Positions 1-12,068 are shown, counted from the stretch's first letter. The stretch: 64,000 nt of DNA from Chaetorhynchus papuensis (GCA_013396525.1 VWYX01000208.1:40366-104365); one strand, 5' to 3'. Translations and numbers: made by a program. The notes: generated by a model not told the origin, from the letters alone.

Positions 1-99
1 GCCGGGGCCGGGCGGCGGGGAGCCCCTCACGAGCCGGGGCAGTGCACACCGGCTCCGCAGAGCTCCGCTGCTGTGCTGCGGCTGGTAGATGTCGGACAG
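1..99 (+). promoter_or_regulatory. Edge of CpG-rich promoter with candidate first exon
   Basis: The first 100 bases are very GC- and CpG-rich and contrast sharply with the AT-rich sequence that follows. A good splice donor, CAG followed by GTAACG, lies after position 99. An ATG at 89-91 would encode only MSD before the donor, and it has a poor Kozak context (T at -3). This could be the non-coding first exon of a plus-strand transcript, which might even be a distant 5' exon of the IL33-like gene. It could also be the bidirectional promoter of a minus-strand neighbour lying to the left; in mammals KIAA2026/BRD10 and RANBP6 sit on this side of IL33. The window edge prevents a decision. Confidence 0.4.
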
Positions 100-2120
100 G
101 TAACGGGGCTGTCGTCTTGTGTCAGAGGTGTGTGCCACCACAAGTGTGCAGCCGCGAAGCGAGGTCGCAGCTCCCCGAAGCAGTCAGTTCTGTACTCAGT
201 TCTGCCTGACTTGCCTTAGGAGTTGGTGCCTTGTGATGGGAGGCTGCTGCTAACGATGCTCACCTGGCCTGGGGCGCACCTGTAGTCCTTTCACGTTTGC
301 CCTCACTCACCCTTCCAGTCCTGCTCACCCCTGTACGAGACCCTGTAGGACATTGCCCGGGCACCAGGGAACTCCACAGTAGTAGTTGTCTCCACAGCAG
401 GGCAACCCTGGAGACACACCTCTGTGTGGTGTTTTTATCTGTCCTTTTCACATTCTTACCTACACGAAAAACTGAGGGCACCCTGCTGAGAGAGAGAAGG
501 AATGTAAGGGAGCATGGAAGAAAACCCCAACCTGTACTTCTGTAGGAGCATTCTCGTTCTTCAGAGATCACTCAGAGATGTTGCTAACAATGGAAATTAT
601 GGGAATAATTGCCTCCACACTGCAGGAAAGTGAGCCTTCTCGGAAGGACCTCTGGGCATTGAGACTGTGGTGATCCATGCAGTAGTCAGCCCAAGTGTAG
701 CCAAGTACAGGATGGCCTTCAGGTCTGTGTTGTGCCGAGCGCATCCCACGGCCACAGGATAAATTCGGGCAGCACATTGTTAGAGCAGCTGTGGGCATCT
801 CTACTGGCATCTCCATGACCTTGCCGCTGTCTAAAACTGCAGCAAGAAGTCTTTGTGCAGACATCCTCTCTGACAGTAGAAATGATGAATAAAGTTGTTC
901 TCTTTTAAGGAAATCCTCTTACAGCTTGAACGACCACAGTAGGATAGCCCTTCCACAGACAGGGTCTCTGTGATGCACCCTCACTACAGACCCTCATTTG
1001 ATGCTGCATTGCTTATGGTTTGTGGGATCTGAAGTGCTGTGGGATGACAGTTCTCTCTTTCCTTATGGTGTTAACCCTAAAAAATTGCATTTGTAGTCAT
1101 ACTTTGCAGAGTTTGGATGCCTTTCTTGTACTGGGAACATAAGGACCTGTTGCAAAACAGAAGGAATGCTGTGTTGTGTTTTCTTCAATAACTGATCTCA
1201 GGAATAATGCTCATCTTGTCTGAGTCCCACTCCAAGCTGAAGGTGGAGGGTCACATCAGAGGGATGGAGGAATTCCAGCAATGTGTGCGGAGATTAAGTC
1301 AACTGTAGGAAAAACGTAATTGAAGAAAGCAACTGTTCAAGTTACAGTGGGAATTTCTAGTATAAATGAAATAAAACTAGGTTAGGCTGGCAGCTCTTTT
1401 AGAAGTTTTGTGCCTTTTGGTTGTCTGGTCTGCAACACTCATTTCCTGGCTCATTTATTAATAAAAGTTTTTGCTTCTTGCTAAATATGTGGCCTTGATT
1501 TATGAGTATGAGAATTTGTAGTCACAATTCTGCATACAATTCATAGGCTGAGTAGCCACAAAATGTGATGTTCAGAGATTTTGGTGTGATAACATCTCAG
1601 CTATATTCAGATCTCCTGTCAAAAATTGAACTTTTATGGTGATGAAAGAAATGAAGATATCGAGTTTACACTCTGAAATTAAATTTCAGTGAAGAAGGGG
1701 CCACATATGATGAAACAAGATGATATCCTTTATTGGATAGCTCTGACTTGTATCAAAATATATGAATGAGGATATTTTTTCTAGGTGTGCAATCAAAGTA
1801 GGTTAAAAAAATTTTAAGAAAGGATTTTACCGGGAAACATCACTGTATCGATCTACAATAACTTTTTTGTATTTTCTTCGTAGTAAGAAAAGTACATTGT
1901 ATTTAGGGAATCCTGTGATAATTTATCTGTGTACTTCCTGAGTTTGCCACACGAGTACGCTGTTGATTAAATGCCATGTACCGTTCCTGCCTTAAATTAG
2001 AGGTAATACTCCCATCTCAATGTAACCAGAATGCTGGAGCAGAAGCGAACATTTTGGAAAACCTGTGGCAATGGAGTTTCATTTTAAATGTTCAGTATTA
2101 ATAGGAGCTGTGACTCACAT
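100..2120. other. Non-coding stretch, nothing recognised
   Basis: Roughly the first 800 bases remain moderately GC-rich and then become AT-rich. Only short ORFs occur and none resembles a known protein or has plausible splice partners. No RNA gene was recognised. Confidence 0.5.
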
Positions 2121-2129
2121 ATCAGAAAA

Positions 2130-2330
2130 ATTTCACAGAATCACGGTATAGTTGAGGTTGAAACAGACCTCTGTGTGTCTGTTGCCTCCATGTCTCCCTG
2201 CTCGAAGCAGGGACAAATAGAACTGCTTGCTCAGGGCCTTGTTCACTTGAGTTTTGAGTACCTTCAAGGATGGAGACACCACAAAAGTTTTGCATGCAAA
2301 AAAGACAAACTACTGTAGTCCAAGAAGATA
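2130..2330 (-). mobile_element. CR1 LINE fragment (3' part, reverse orientation)
   Basis: The plus strand begins with an ACAGAATCACGG-type sequence and a GTTGAGGTTGAAACAGACC-like stretch. This is the reverse complement of the avian CR1 3' end. The copy is diverged and has no open frame. Edges are approximate. Confidence 0.7.
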
Positions 2331-2394
2331 TCCTAACAGCCTCTATATTTTCCTCTATTTGCAGTTAAAGTACATGGCTCACAGCACCACAGGG

Positions 2395-2870
2395 TGTTAG
2401 CAACACAGAATATCCTGAGTTGGAAGGGACCCACAAGGATCATTGAGTCCAGCTCCTGGCTCTGCTCAGGACACCCCAAGAGTCACACTGTGTGCCTGAG
2501 AGCATTGTCCAAATGCTTCTTGAACTCTGTCAGGCTGGTGCTGTGGCTGCTTCCCTGGGGAGCCTGGTCCAGTGCCCAAGCACCCTCTGGGAGAAGAACC
2601 TTTTTCTGATATGCTACCTAAACCTCCCCTGACAGAATTTCAAGCCATTCACTTGGGTCCTGTAACTGGTCCTGTCACAGTGAAGAGATCAGTGCCTGCC
2701 CCTCCTCTTCCCCTCGTGAGGAAGTTGAAATTGCACTGAGGTCTCCCCTCTGTCTCCTCATCTCCAGACCAAGTGACCCCAGCCACTCCTTGTATGGCTT
2801 CAATATATTACTGTCCCGTGGACCCCTTTTGCTGAATGCCTTTTGTGGTCCTGTGTGTCCCCTAGCAAGT
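2395..2870 (-). mobile_element. CR1 LINE fragment (reverse orientation)
   Basis: The order of CR1 3' segments is readable on the minus strand: ACACAGAATATCCTGAGTTGG, then GTCCAGCTCCTGGCTCTGC, then GAGCCTGGTCCAGTGCCC, then a GAAGAACCTTTTTC-type block. It is one of several 5'-truncated CR1 copies in the window and has no intact reading frame. It is separated from the neighbouring CR1 piece by about 65 bases, so the two could be independent insertions. Confidence 0.85.
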
Positions 2871-4333
2871 GAAGGGAGGACATCTTTTATGATCTCAATT
2901 TCAAGAGGCATCACCCTTCTCTTATTCCAAGAAACACCAAAAATAATACAACCCATCATGCGTAAAAAAGCATTTACAGAAACATTTGGTGTAAGAACTT
3001 TAGACTTTGAGAAATGTTAAAAAGTAGTAATTTAGCATTGAAGCAGAAATAGTTTCCGTTTATACACCCTTTTTCACTTTTGTGTGTACATTTTTAAGAA
3101 CAAACCTCCAAAAAATTGTAGATTTTTCAGCAGTGGTGAGCATAGACCTTATGACATTTACTAATGTCATAAGTCTTCTGTTGTAAACAGAAACACATGA
3201 TGGTTTAAATAAGTTCCCACTCTTGAGGTGTAGAGGTCTTCACTACACATAGAACAGAATTATTTAATGACAGTGTGGAAGTACTGGGAACAATAGATAG
3301 GCTACAGTAGGCTCCATTTAGTCCTATATATGTCTTTGACATGCCGTGTCAACAGGATGTGAAACAAGATTAAGTTGGAAGTTTAATGCTCATGTTATAA
3401 TGTTCTTAGAATATTAAAAAAACCCCAACAGTTTCCAAGAAAAAATGGATTGATAGATTACTATGTCAGTTTCTGTCAGTTAGAAAACATATAACTGCTA
3501 AATATATTTGGTTTGGTATTTTTATGCCTTTGGCGGAGGAAGACCTCAGTGTGAAGAAAAACAAGAACTTCTCATACAAATGTTAATATATATCCTGGAC
3601 TTTAGAATAGAAACCCTGTATTCCAAACTAGAGCAAGTTATTTTGAGCTGACATCTCCAAAATCTGAAAACTCTACCTTGCACAATCTATTTTAATGTTT
3701 TCGATCACATTCACTGAAAATGTTTAGAATAGACTTTCTTCACAGTATTACTACTTGTAATCAACCTTTTCCCTAGTGTAAATCTGACTATGCACTAGAG
3801 TCTGAATTATAAATATCTAATCTTTTTGTCTGGTGCCATTCATTGGCTACGTTTAGTTTTGTTCCAGTTTGAGAGACTTTGAGTTAGGTCTCCTGTAAAT
3901 TGTTTGCAGATTAAACGGCTGATAAAATGTCTGGTATTTACTGTATGCTCAAAATTATTCATGCAGTAGCATGTGGTACCAGGAAACTTTTCCTTCTTCT
4001 CTTTTCTGCAAATATTTACTTCTTGCAGATGAATATCTAAAACCAATAAAACAAATCAGTCGTAGGCAGCTGCTTTCCTTGGTACTTTCCATGCTAATAA
4101 AGTTATACATCAAATATTTTTTTAGTAATTTCATTGATGTTTTTCTCTCTATCACTGTTTTCTAGAACCTGTTGCCTTTCAAGATAATTTAATATGACAT
4201 ATTAATTTGAATTAGAAGAGAATTTTGAAAACCTGTGCAGTAATGGACTGAACATAATGTTACAACTGCAGGAATACAGTTATTAAGAGGGGTCCTTGAC
4301 TGATGAAATACATTAACTCTAATGGTGAAGCCT

Positions 4334-4416
4334 GGGGAAGAAGGGAGGAACGAAAGAAAGAACAAAAGAGCAAAAGAAAGAAGGAAAGAGTGAGATTGAG
4401 AAAGGGAAAGGGAGAC
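4334..4416 (+). repeat. Purine-rich GAAA/GGAA tract
   Basis: About 80 bases are almost entirely A and G, made of imperfect GAAA and GGAAA units. This is a degenerate simple repeat. The apparent minus-strand ORF here (phenylalanine-, serine- and leucine-rich) is a by-product of the composition. Confidence 0.8.
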
Positions 4417-4759
4417 ATAGATGCCAGGGAGTATGGGTGAGGCAGGCAGTGTTGGAAAAAGACAGAGAACGGAAAATGCTTCTCAGTGGCCAACCTAGAA
4501 GAGAAGTATGCAGGGTTGCCCAGATGAGCTCCTCCTCTGCTTCACTTTAACATGATAACTTGATACTTTTCATCAGGGTCTGCACAAAGTTGTCTTTGTG
4601 TTTTTCTGCTGTTGGTGCTGTTATTGCTGATGGGACCAATAAAACAATAAAGTTTAAAATAAACTGTAAAGGTTAAGGTGGAAGATCAGCTGCAATGTAG
4701 ATGCATCCTCAATATTTCTATGGCTTAATTCCCCGATTGTGTCAATTACAATTAGCTTT

Positions 4760-4781
4760 TGTGTGTGTGTGTGTGTGTGTG
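4760..4781 (+). repeat. TG dinucleotide microsatellite
   Basis: About eleven perfect TG units are visible directly. Confidence 0.95.
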
Positions 4782-5001
4782 GCTGCTGATGGCATATGTT
4801 ATTATTTAGTTCTTCAAGAGCACATTATGGTGTCCCTACAGTTGCTCATTTAAAATAAGAAATTGTTCTGTGCTATGGCTATAGGGATGGCACACTTAAA
4901 TATGGAATTTTACATCCTGGCCTAGGTACATGTGCAGCCTGCAAGCATGGTTCATGTGATATGCAGTCTACCTTTCACAGCCTGTATCCTTACTAAAAAA
5001 T

Positions 5002-5022
5002 GCAGCAGCAGCAGCAGCAGCA
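5002..5022 (+). repeat. GCA (CAG) trinucleotide microsatellite
   Basis: About seven perfect GCA units lie in non-coding sequence. Confidence 0.95.
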
Positions 5023-5112
5023 AATCTTGACTCAGTCTAATCTCTGAACAACTGTATTGAAATAAATTTAAATGCTTTTGCCACATGATACATTTTTCAT
5101 TGCATTTGTCCT

Positions 5113-5380
5113 TGTGGTATAATCTGGAAGGTAGCTAAACAGCTGTGGGCTCACCTTCCACCACCACCCTCTCCCTGCATCTCCTCCAGCTTCTCGTGCC
5201 GCACGTTCCTCATTGGTGTGGCAGTGTGAGGACCTGAAAATTCCTTGACTTAGTGTAAACACTGCTTAGTAATATCTAAAACATCAGTGTGTTATCAACA
5301 TTATTTTTATCCCAAATCCATAACACAGCACTATACTAGCTAGGGCAAAAATTAACTCTGTCCCAGATGAAACCAGAACA
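5113..5380 (-). mobile_element. ERVL-type LTR, shortened (3' LTR of minus-strand provirus)
   Basis: Read on the minus strand, this starts TGTTCTGGTTTCATCTGGGA and ends in ...CCACA, giving TG...CA ends. It shares blocks with the longer LTR at 6682-7166, such as the plus-strand GTGTGTTATCAACAT and the TTCCTTGACTTAGTGTAA/GTCCTCGTCTTCATGCTTAA segment. At about 268 bases it is shorter than its partner (about 485), so it carries an internal deletion. A purine-rich stretch next to its inner edge (minus strand AAAGGGTGGATAT) is consistent with a polypurine tract. Confidence 0.75.
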
Positions 5381-6681
5381 ATATCCACCCTTTATTCTAT
5401 ATCATCTGTCATGCCCAAGTTCCACTCTTTTCAAGGCATCCTTTCCTGTCTTTTGATACATACACACAGGTATCATTCCCTTAGTCTGTGGGTCATCCCT
5501 CTAAAATGTCCATTGAGTAAATTTAGTCTGTGACTTTGGGCTTCATCTGTCACAGTAGACCTTCAGGGCTGGAGAGATGATGCATGGCATTGTACAGTGT
5601 CCATGATAAGTCCATCCCTCATGCACAAACCCATTTGTACGTTGCATCTCTTCCTCGATGGCCCAAGGTGTCATAGGCCCACCAAACTACCTATCTTCCT
5701 CCTTCTCTTCCTATGGTAGACTTGGAGGAGTCTGCTTCCTGGTCCCTCTTAGAAGCAGCTCCTTCATCCCCTATCAAATGAGTCGACTTCTGCTTCCAGT
5801 ATTTCTCCTTGCATACAGGGGCAGATAATACTGGCACGAGTTGGTGCTCTGGTTCTGCCATGGGCTCTGTCACTTTGCTCTCAGTCCCAGAGACCTTCCT
5901 TCCCCACCATGGGCCTGAACTCAGGCCCAGGCCCAGCCCCAGCCCCAGCACACAGCAGTGATTTGTGTCTCTCTGGAATTATCTGGTGACAGCTCATCTT
6001 TTCCAAATATTTTAATAAATTTTTCTGCCCTTGTTCAGAGGTGAAGTTCCAAAACACTGGAGATGCCCACTGTCCTAGGCACTTGCCCATCCTGTGCCAC
6101 ACTTCCTGCCACTCATAGCTATCCAGCTTTGGGGCAGATCCCTGGGTGATGTTCTTACCTAGCTGTGTAACCTTACGCAAGACCTCAAACACATTCATGC
6201 GTCATAGCAATACAAAGGCCCTGGGGCTACTTTCCAAGAGCTGTTGTAACTTGCCTGGAGGAGAAGAGAATGATGGCAGAGGGTGTCATTCCCATGGATG
6301 GGCTCTCGGAGGTGTAGTTAAGGGTCATTCCCAACAGGTAGCTCCTGCTGTGCAGGCTCAGTGGCGATGCCGAGTACACACATGGCCTCAGTCCTGCCAA
6401 CAGGCATCTTATCCTATTAAAAACCCGTGCTGCAAAGTACAACATTGTAATCTTAATGCAGAGCTGAGAAACGACACAACAGGGATTGCACACTGCAAGT
6501 AAGATGTTACCTAATGCAAGTCAGAACACACAACAATGCTGAGATCAAGTAAATCAAGACTGTGACCAGTGACTATGGGAATAATACAACTAATTGCTTA
6601 TAACAAATTTGTTTTAACGTGTCAGAACTGTGGTTATCTTAACCGTTCACACCCCGAGGGCTGGGTGCCAAAAGGGTCTGC
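5381..6681 (-). mobile_element. Internal remnant of ERVL-type provirus
   Basis: About 1.3 kb lies between two LTRs of the same family. The longest minus-strand frame (5881-6198, 105 residues) could be decayed Gag-like coding sequence, but I cannot identify it firmly. The distance between LTRs is far too short for a full provirus, so most of pol is missing. No intact gene remains. Confidence 0.55.
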
Positions 6682-7166
6682 TGTGGTTTAACCCAGCAGG
6701 CAGCTAAACACCACACAAACTATTTGCTCACTTCCAGGATGGGAAAAAAACCCCATAAAATTCACCCACTGAGATAAAGACAGCTTAATAGGCCAGAAAC
6801 AGGTGGAGAAACAAAAATACCTATCATAAAAACAAGTGATGCACAATGCAGCTGCTAGCCACCTGCTGGCCGATACCCAGCCAGTTCCCACGCTGTAGCC
6901 CCCAGCCAGCTTTATCCCTAGCTGATATTACTGAGCTTTACACATGGAATATCCCTTCAGTCAGTCAGGGTCAGCCATATCAGCTGTGTCTCCTCCCAGC
7001 CTCCTCACTGGTGGTGTGGTGTGAGAAACAGAAAAGTCCTCGTCTTCATGCTTAACGTTTCACCCATCGGTGTGTTATCAACATCATTCTCATACTAAAT
7101 CTAAACCACAGCATCATACCATCTACCACAATGAAACTTACCTCTATCCCACGCAAAACTATGACA
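6682..7166 (-). mobile_element. ERVL-type LTR (5' LTR of minus-strand provirus)
   Basis: On the plus strand this runs from TGTGGTTTAACCCAGCAGG to ...CAAAACTATGACA. The reverse complement therefore begins TGTCATAGTTTTGCG and ends in ...AACCACA. The blocks are those of a common avian ERVL LTR family as I remember it: a GTGTTATCAACATCATTCTCAT-like block, a GGAATATCCCTTCAGTCAG-like block and a TTTAACCC end. I found no convincing target-site duplication. Confidence 0.75.
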
Positions 7167-10100
7167 ATTGTGTACTGAAGGGACAAGCTTACATCATGCC
7201 ATTCAGAAACTTCTCCACATTTTTCAGACTGTTTGGGTAACAGACAAAGACTTGAGATTTCAAAGTTTCACATTGCTTTGTCATTAAATATATATTTTAA
7301 TGAGATCTTTCTGCTGACCTGATACACTACTGGTGTCTGGTGAGGGCTTAAAAAATTAAAAAATACTTTTCCTAAACCAAACACAGCTAAAATATAGAAC
7401 TTTGTTTCCATCACAAACTCTAGATAAAAGCAATAGCTCCTTGATTTTAAGAAAACTTAGGCAAAAAAAGGTCAATATCATTGTTTTCAGAGGAATTTCA
7501 TCATTTCAGTGAGGTAAATAAAAGTGTTATTCACTCCTATAAAAATGCAAGGCTCACTAATTAAAAAAAAAGTTAGATAACATGATAGGGAAGACTCACT
7601 AATAGGTGAGTGAAGAGTTAGAAATGCAAATATGTAGATAGATAAAGCCAACTGAACATACTAAATTTGATAATAAAAACCTACATATTACCTGGGCTTC
7701 ACGGGCAGAGAAATGTATCTCATCCCCTTTAGCCAGTTCACTCATGTCACAAGCAGTCCAAGCATTCCCATTGATGCAATCAATGCCTGCAAAGCCCATT
7801 TGATAGCCAGGTAAATGTTTTAGCAGTAAGGTCATTTTGAGCTCCCTGAAACAGAGGCTACACTCCTACTTTTAATAGGTCAATATAACTATAAACCCAG
7901 TATCTGCAAGTGACTCAGCCTTGGAAGAATGGCAGAAAACAAGAACAATATTAGTGACATAAAATATAGGAACAGAACACACAGAACTAGTGGCTAAAAA
8001 TTGGCGTGCAGTTCTAGGCAGAAAATCTTCTGTGGCATCTTATAGAAACAGACATTTACAAGTGTGTTCCTGCAACTTCCAGCACTCCTGTAATTCCGGG
8101 AGCACTTAGAACCATTAGAGTGTTGATATAAACAAAAGTATGTGGAGACCTAGGAGATTAGGTTCGCGTCAGACTTTTGTTTCATTCAGAGGTTTGGCTT
8201 CCTGCCCTCTGTTCAGGCAATAAATTGGCTGTAACAGAGCTGCCTCTAGCATTCTGTTCAGTCGAAGTGTCCCAGCAGAGACAAAACCACACAAACTAAG
8301 GTAAGCAAGAGTGGAACATTACAGCAGGGTTAAATAATTTAAGATAATATTATCAGAATGTTTGTTGAGATTCTATGAAATAGAGATTTTTTCAGTTGTC
8401 TTTAAAGTTTTCTTCAAAAATCTCTTCATCTAGTTTATGTGCATTTTTATGTATTCCTGTGTCTAGTTTAGATGATAGGTTTGAGAGAGATTATAACCTC
8501 ATTTTTTATTAGCTACAGGATTCCAAAAATTCTTTTTAATCCACTGTTAAGTTGGAACAAACTTGGAGGAGTTCCTTGCTATCTTTGCTAGCAGGACTAA
8601 CAGCTGCAACCCAATACACTCAACAAAAACCGTTCTGACCCTGTAAGGATCTGAGACATATCTTGTTATGAATTTATCAATACAAGATCATATTTGGGAC
8701 ATACCACTATATGAATGAACTCCAAACTTTTAAATGTTGTTTACATCTACTGAATTTGATTTAACTTAGTTTTATGATCACATGTGTCTTGGGGTTAAAT
8801 GAAAGCAACAGTGATGGCTAAGAACAAACAATATCATTAAGGGGGTAAGAGAGGCTTTATAACAGATTATCTTTGCTGTCTTCATATCAAGGAATGCATA
8901 TAATCTATGTAGTACAAAAAAAAGTAAAATTTCCTCTGCTTTTAGTGTGATCTTGTTGTCATTGGCCATAAACATACTCACTAGTATCTGATTTCAGCAG
9001 TTTAAAGAGCTTTAGTTCCCTTGTTCTTAGCTTAGGTGCAAAATTAGACAAATCAGATCCAAGTTTCCAAAACAGTGGTTGACACATTGGCAGCCAAGAA
9101 CAATATCCAGATGTTCCTAGTCCTTTTCAATGTATACCTTACAGAAGAGAGAAAAGAACTGAAGAAACAGATATGAAAGACATTAAGACACAGAAATCAA
9201 CACAGGGAGATATACACAGTGTAAAAAACTGTGACAAAGAATGAAAAACATGGATGTGGGTGACATCTATAAAAGAACATGCCATGACAGGAAAGGTTTA
9301 TTGAAATGGGAGTATTTATATGTCACTCAGTCTTAAGGAATATATGAAGCATTTCAAGGTGTGAAAGCTTCTGTTAGTTATTGCAGGGAGCTTTTATTGT
9401 TCTGGAGAGCCAACAGAAGTGAAGTTCTACCACAGACTTTTCTATTTTCAACTTGTTTAAACAAGTCAAAATAATTCAGCTTTAGCACAGTCCTTCAGGA
9501 CATCAAGGTTACCTGTCCATCATTCATCGTAGAAAGTTTCTTAAGAACATATCCACTGCCTAAATATATTTCTGAAAATATCTTTGAGCTGTTCTGCCCT
9601 CTTCAGGAATCCTTCAGTCCTGACTTGTGAACACTCTCCTTTTCTTACAGTTGTGAGTGTAAGTAATGCAGGCGCAAGACTCTGAACATAGACAAAAATC
9701 AGGAATTGGGATCTTCTGAACTTCGGATCAAGAGCAGTCAAACTAGAATTACATTTGTTTTCAGTAGGAATCTTGAGATTGTCTGTTTTTGAGCCTCACA
9801 GACATAGCAAAGTCTTAACACTTTATTAATGAACACCTACAGACTTATATCTGTCAAGATCCACAAGGTGGTATTACTGTCCAAACACACCACAGAGCCC
9901 GGTTCGGGTAGAAGTTTCCAGAGACCAGATTCCAATTAGAGCCTAGTGAAAAAAAACACAAAGAATGTTTTCTTTTGTTTAGAATGCTCAATGATAAAGC
10001 AGTTTCAGTAAGATGAGGAAGACCCAGCCTTTTCTTTCTACCTCTGACTACAAGTTATCAGATACTCAAAATACGAGACCTATTTCCCAGGAAGAGCAAT

Positions 10101-11278
10101 CCCATATAGTGTTTCACTTTTCCGTGACCTGACTGAATGTTGTTATAACTAGAGCTGAAGAGAGTGAATAAGAGCCTTAGTTATCCATTTTAGTCTAATA
10201 ACAAGAGAATTGGCAGGGACAGAAGTCTTCCATTTCATGTAAAAATTTAATACGAAGTTTTACATCAGGGAAGTGAACCAGATCAGAAAACAGAACTGCC
10301 CTACCCTTTCTTTGGTGAATTTACAAGCCATTACACTTGTGTCAGAGCCAGGATCTCTCTGGTCTAACAGATATTTATTTATTCCATGCAAAGCTACATG
10401 GGGCTAAAATTGTACCCACCTTCACTTGGTTCATTCACCAGGATACCAGACAGAATTGAAGCTCGTTGTTTTCTTTGGTCTGCACTTGCCATAAAGACTT
10501 GTCATAAACAGGTGACTTCAGGAGAGCATGCAGACTTCAGAACTTCAGTTCCTTCAAATCAAAGTAAGGTCTTTAGCTTTTCTGAAATGCAGTGGTTTAA
10601 TTTGCAACTTCAGGATACCTTGGTAGCTGCCTGTGTGGTTTCACCATCAAAGTACTTCATATTTTTAGACATCAGCCTCTCCTTCAGATATCTAACCTTA
10701 CTGATATTCCTTAATAATTATAATATGTTCCTCAAATTTCCAAATTCCAGACCTCATTTCTAAGGCAAGATTTCCTGAACCTTGGTTTACGATTGCAATA
10801 TACCTGCATATAGCTCTGAGAGTCAGATTATGGTGCTTCCAAGTTAGCATCATTTTCAATCACTTATAAATACTTTGACAATTATCTTAGACTGAATTCA
10901 CAAAATGAATGTGATTTTTCTATTCAGTTAGCAAAATGTAGCTAGCTTCCTATCGTTGGCAAGCATAAAGAAATTGAAGTCACAAACACTGTTTATGTCT
11001 TACCTAAGGGGAAGTCTTTCAAAATATGTTCCATCAACACAGCTGTGTTATCCATGTTGGCGTGCATCTTAGTGGAAGTTTAGAATAGTTAACTGATTTA
11101 CCATCACTGGAAACACACTGTTTTTGCTTTGCATGACAAAGCCTTGGGTCATGCAAGCAGTCAAACATTTATTGAGTTTATCTGCTTCCATTAACTGCCA
11201 TTAACCAAAATCATATTTGAAAACTTGTTTCTCAGTGGAAACACAAAGTCCTGTGACAGATTCTAACTCCTACTTTAG
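7167..11278. other. Non-coding sequence upstream of the IL33-like coding exons
   Basis: AT-rich sequence with no recognised coding exon. It probably contains the promoter and at least one non-coding 5' exon of the IL33-like gene. A frame of 125 residues at 10386-10763 has no family resemblance and no convincing splice-site pairing. Confidence 0.45.
8250..8300 (+). promoter_or_regulatory. Candidate non-coding first exon and promoter of the IL33-like gene
   Basis: A strong splice donor, CTAAG followed by GTAAGC, ends at 8300. About 80 bases upstream is an AATAAATT TATA-like element (about 8218-8226). The next good acceptor downstream is the one at 11278 that opens the LRSG exon. Mammalian IL33 also has a non-coding first exon well upstream of the start codon. 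This is inference from signals only, and the exon start is a guess. Confidence 0.25.
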
Positions 11279-11449
11279 GACTGGAAAAGGAAGTCAGCTG
11301 AGGTCATCGCCATCAGTATTTCTTGAGTGCCTCTGCAATGCTGCTCCGCTCAGGCCGTGAGAAGCCCTATCAAACCCCTCTCCGTGGAAGACCGTCTGTG
11401 GAGAAGCAATTACTGCTTACAAATATGAGAACAGCTCCTGGAAAGCCAG
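11279..11449 (+). CDS. IL33: IL33-like, first coding exon (chromatin-binding segment; CDS from 11338)
   Basis: The exon probably opens after the pyrimidine-rich acceptor TTCTAACTCCTACTTTAG (G at 11278). An in-frame TGA at 11299 and no earlier ATG make 11338 the start codon (G at -3). The product starts MLLRSGREKPYQ and runs 37 residues to the donor CAG followed by GTAACT at 11450 (phase 1). Residues 3-6, LRSG, match the core of the mammalian IL-33 chromatin-binding motif (MKLRSG in human), which docks on the nucleosome acidic patch and holds the cytokine in the nucleus. A downstream RPS aligns with KRPS of human IL-33. The exon corresponds to human coding exon 3. The 30 residues encoded by human exon 2 have no visible counterpart, so either the bird starts at the LRSG exon or another upstream exon was missed. 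The acceptor and start are less certain than the frame. Confidence 0.72.
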
Positions 11450-12068
11450 GTAACTCTAACCTGAGTGACAGGTATGTCTGTAGTCTTGAAGAGAATATTC
11501 CAGTCCAAGGTAAAATCCAACGAAATTAAGCATGTGGAACAGCTTTTCTATAATGCTGTCAAAAATAAAAACATTTGGTGAAAACAAGACACCGAAAGCT
11601 ACCTTTAAAATAACCAGAACAGAATTACTCCTTAAAATACTAACATTAGATTTTTTCGCACCACCATGTTCAGACCAGTGGTTCCTTATGTACAAATGTA
11701 CCTGCCTGGGAAAGAGTGAATGACATAAGCAGAGCTGCCAACAATTTTAGTTTGGGCGCTGCACTAGTTCTTGTAATTCTAGTTATGAGTAGAATTCTTA
11801 CACTGTAACTACTACAATATACAATTTTTAAAAGGTTTGCTGTATTGATTGTTGTAGTTGCTGTTCTGTCGGTTTTTAGAACAACCCATCTTTTTTTCTG
11901 GAAGCCTGATTGCCAGTTGCCTTTGAAGAGAAAACCTTTGTCCAACCATAAATTAGGTAGGCATGTAATCAAAGGTCCAACACAGAACATGTCAGACGTG
12001 CCACTTCTGGAGGATGTGATTCAGGCTGTCAGAATGTGTATCATCCTTCTCTTTGATTGTGTGTGCAG

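Larger units (their letters stand above)
2871..5112. other. Non-coding stretch with simple repeats
   Basis: AT-rich sequence with no recognised gene. It contains a purine-rich tract (4334-4416), a TG repeat (4760-4781) and a short GCA repeat (5002-5022), listed separately. Confidence 0.5.

Noticed and set aside
5002..5022. CAG repeat as a coding polyglutamine tract
   Set aside because: It lies in non-coding sequence with stops close by and no supporting exon.
10386..10763. 125-residue plus-strand frame considered as an IL33 exon
   Set aside because: No resemblance to the IL-33 N terminus and no suitable phase-compatible splice sites.
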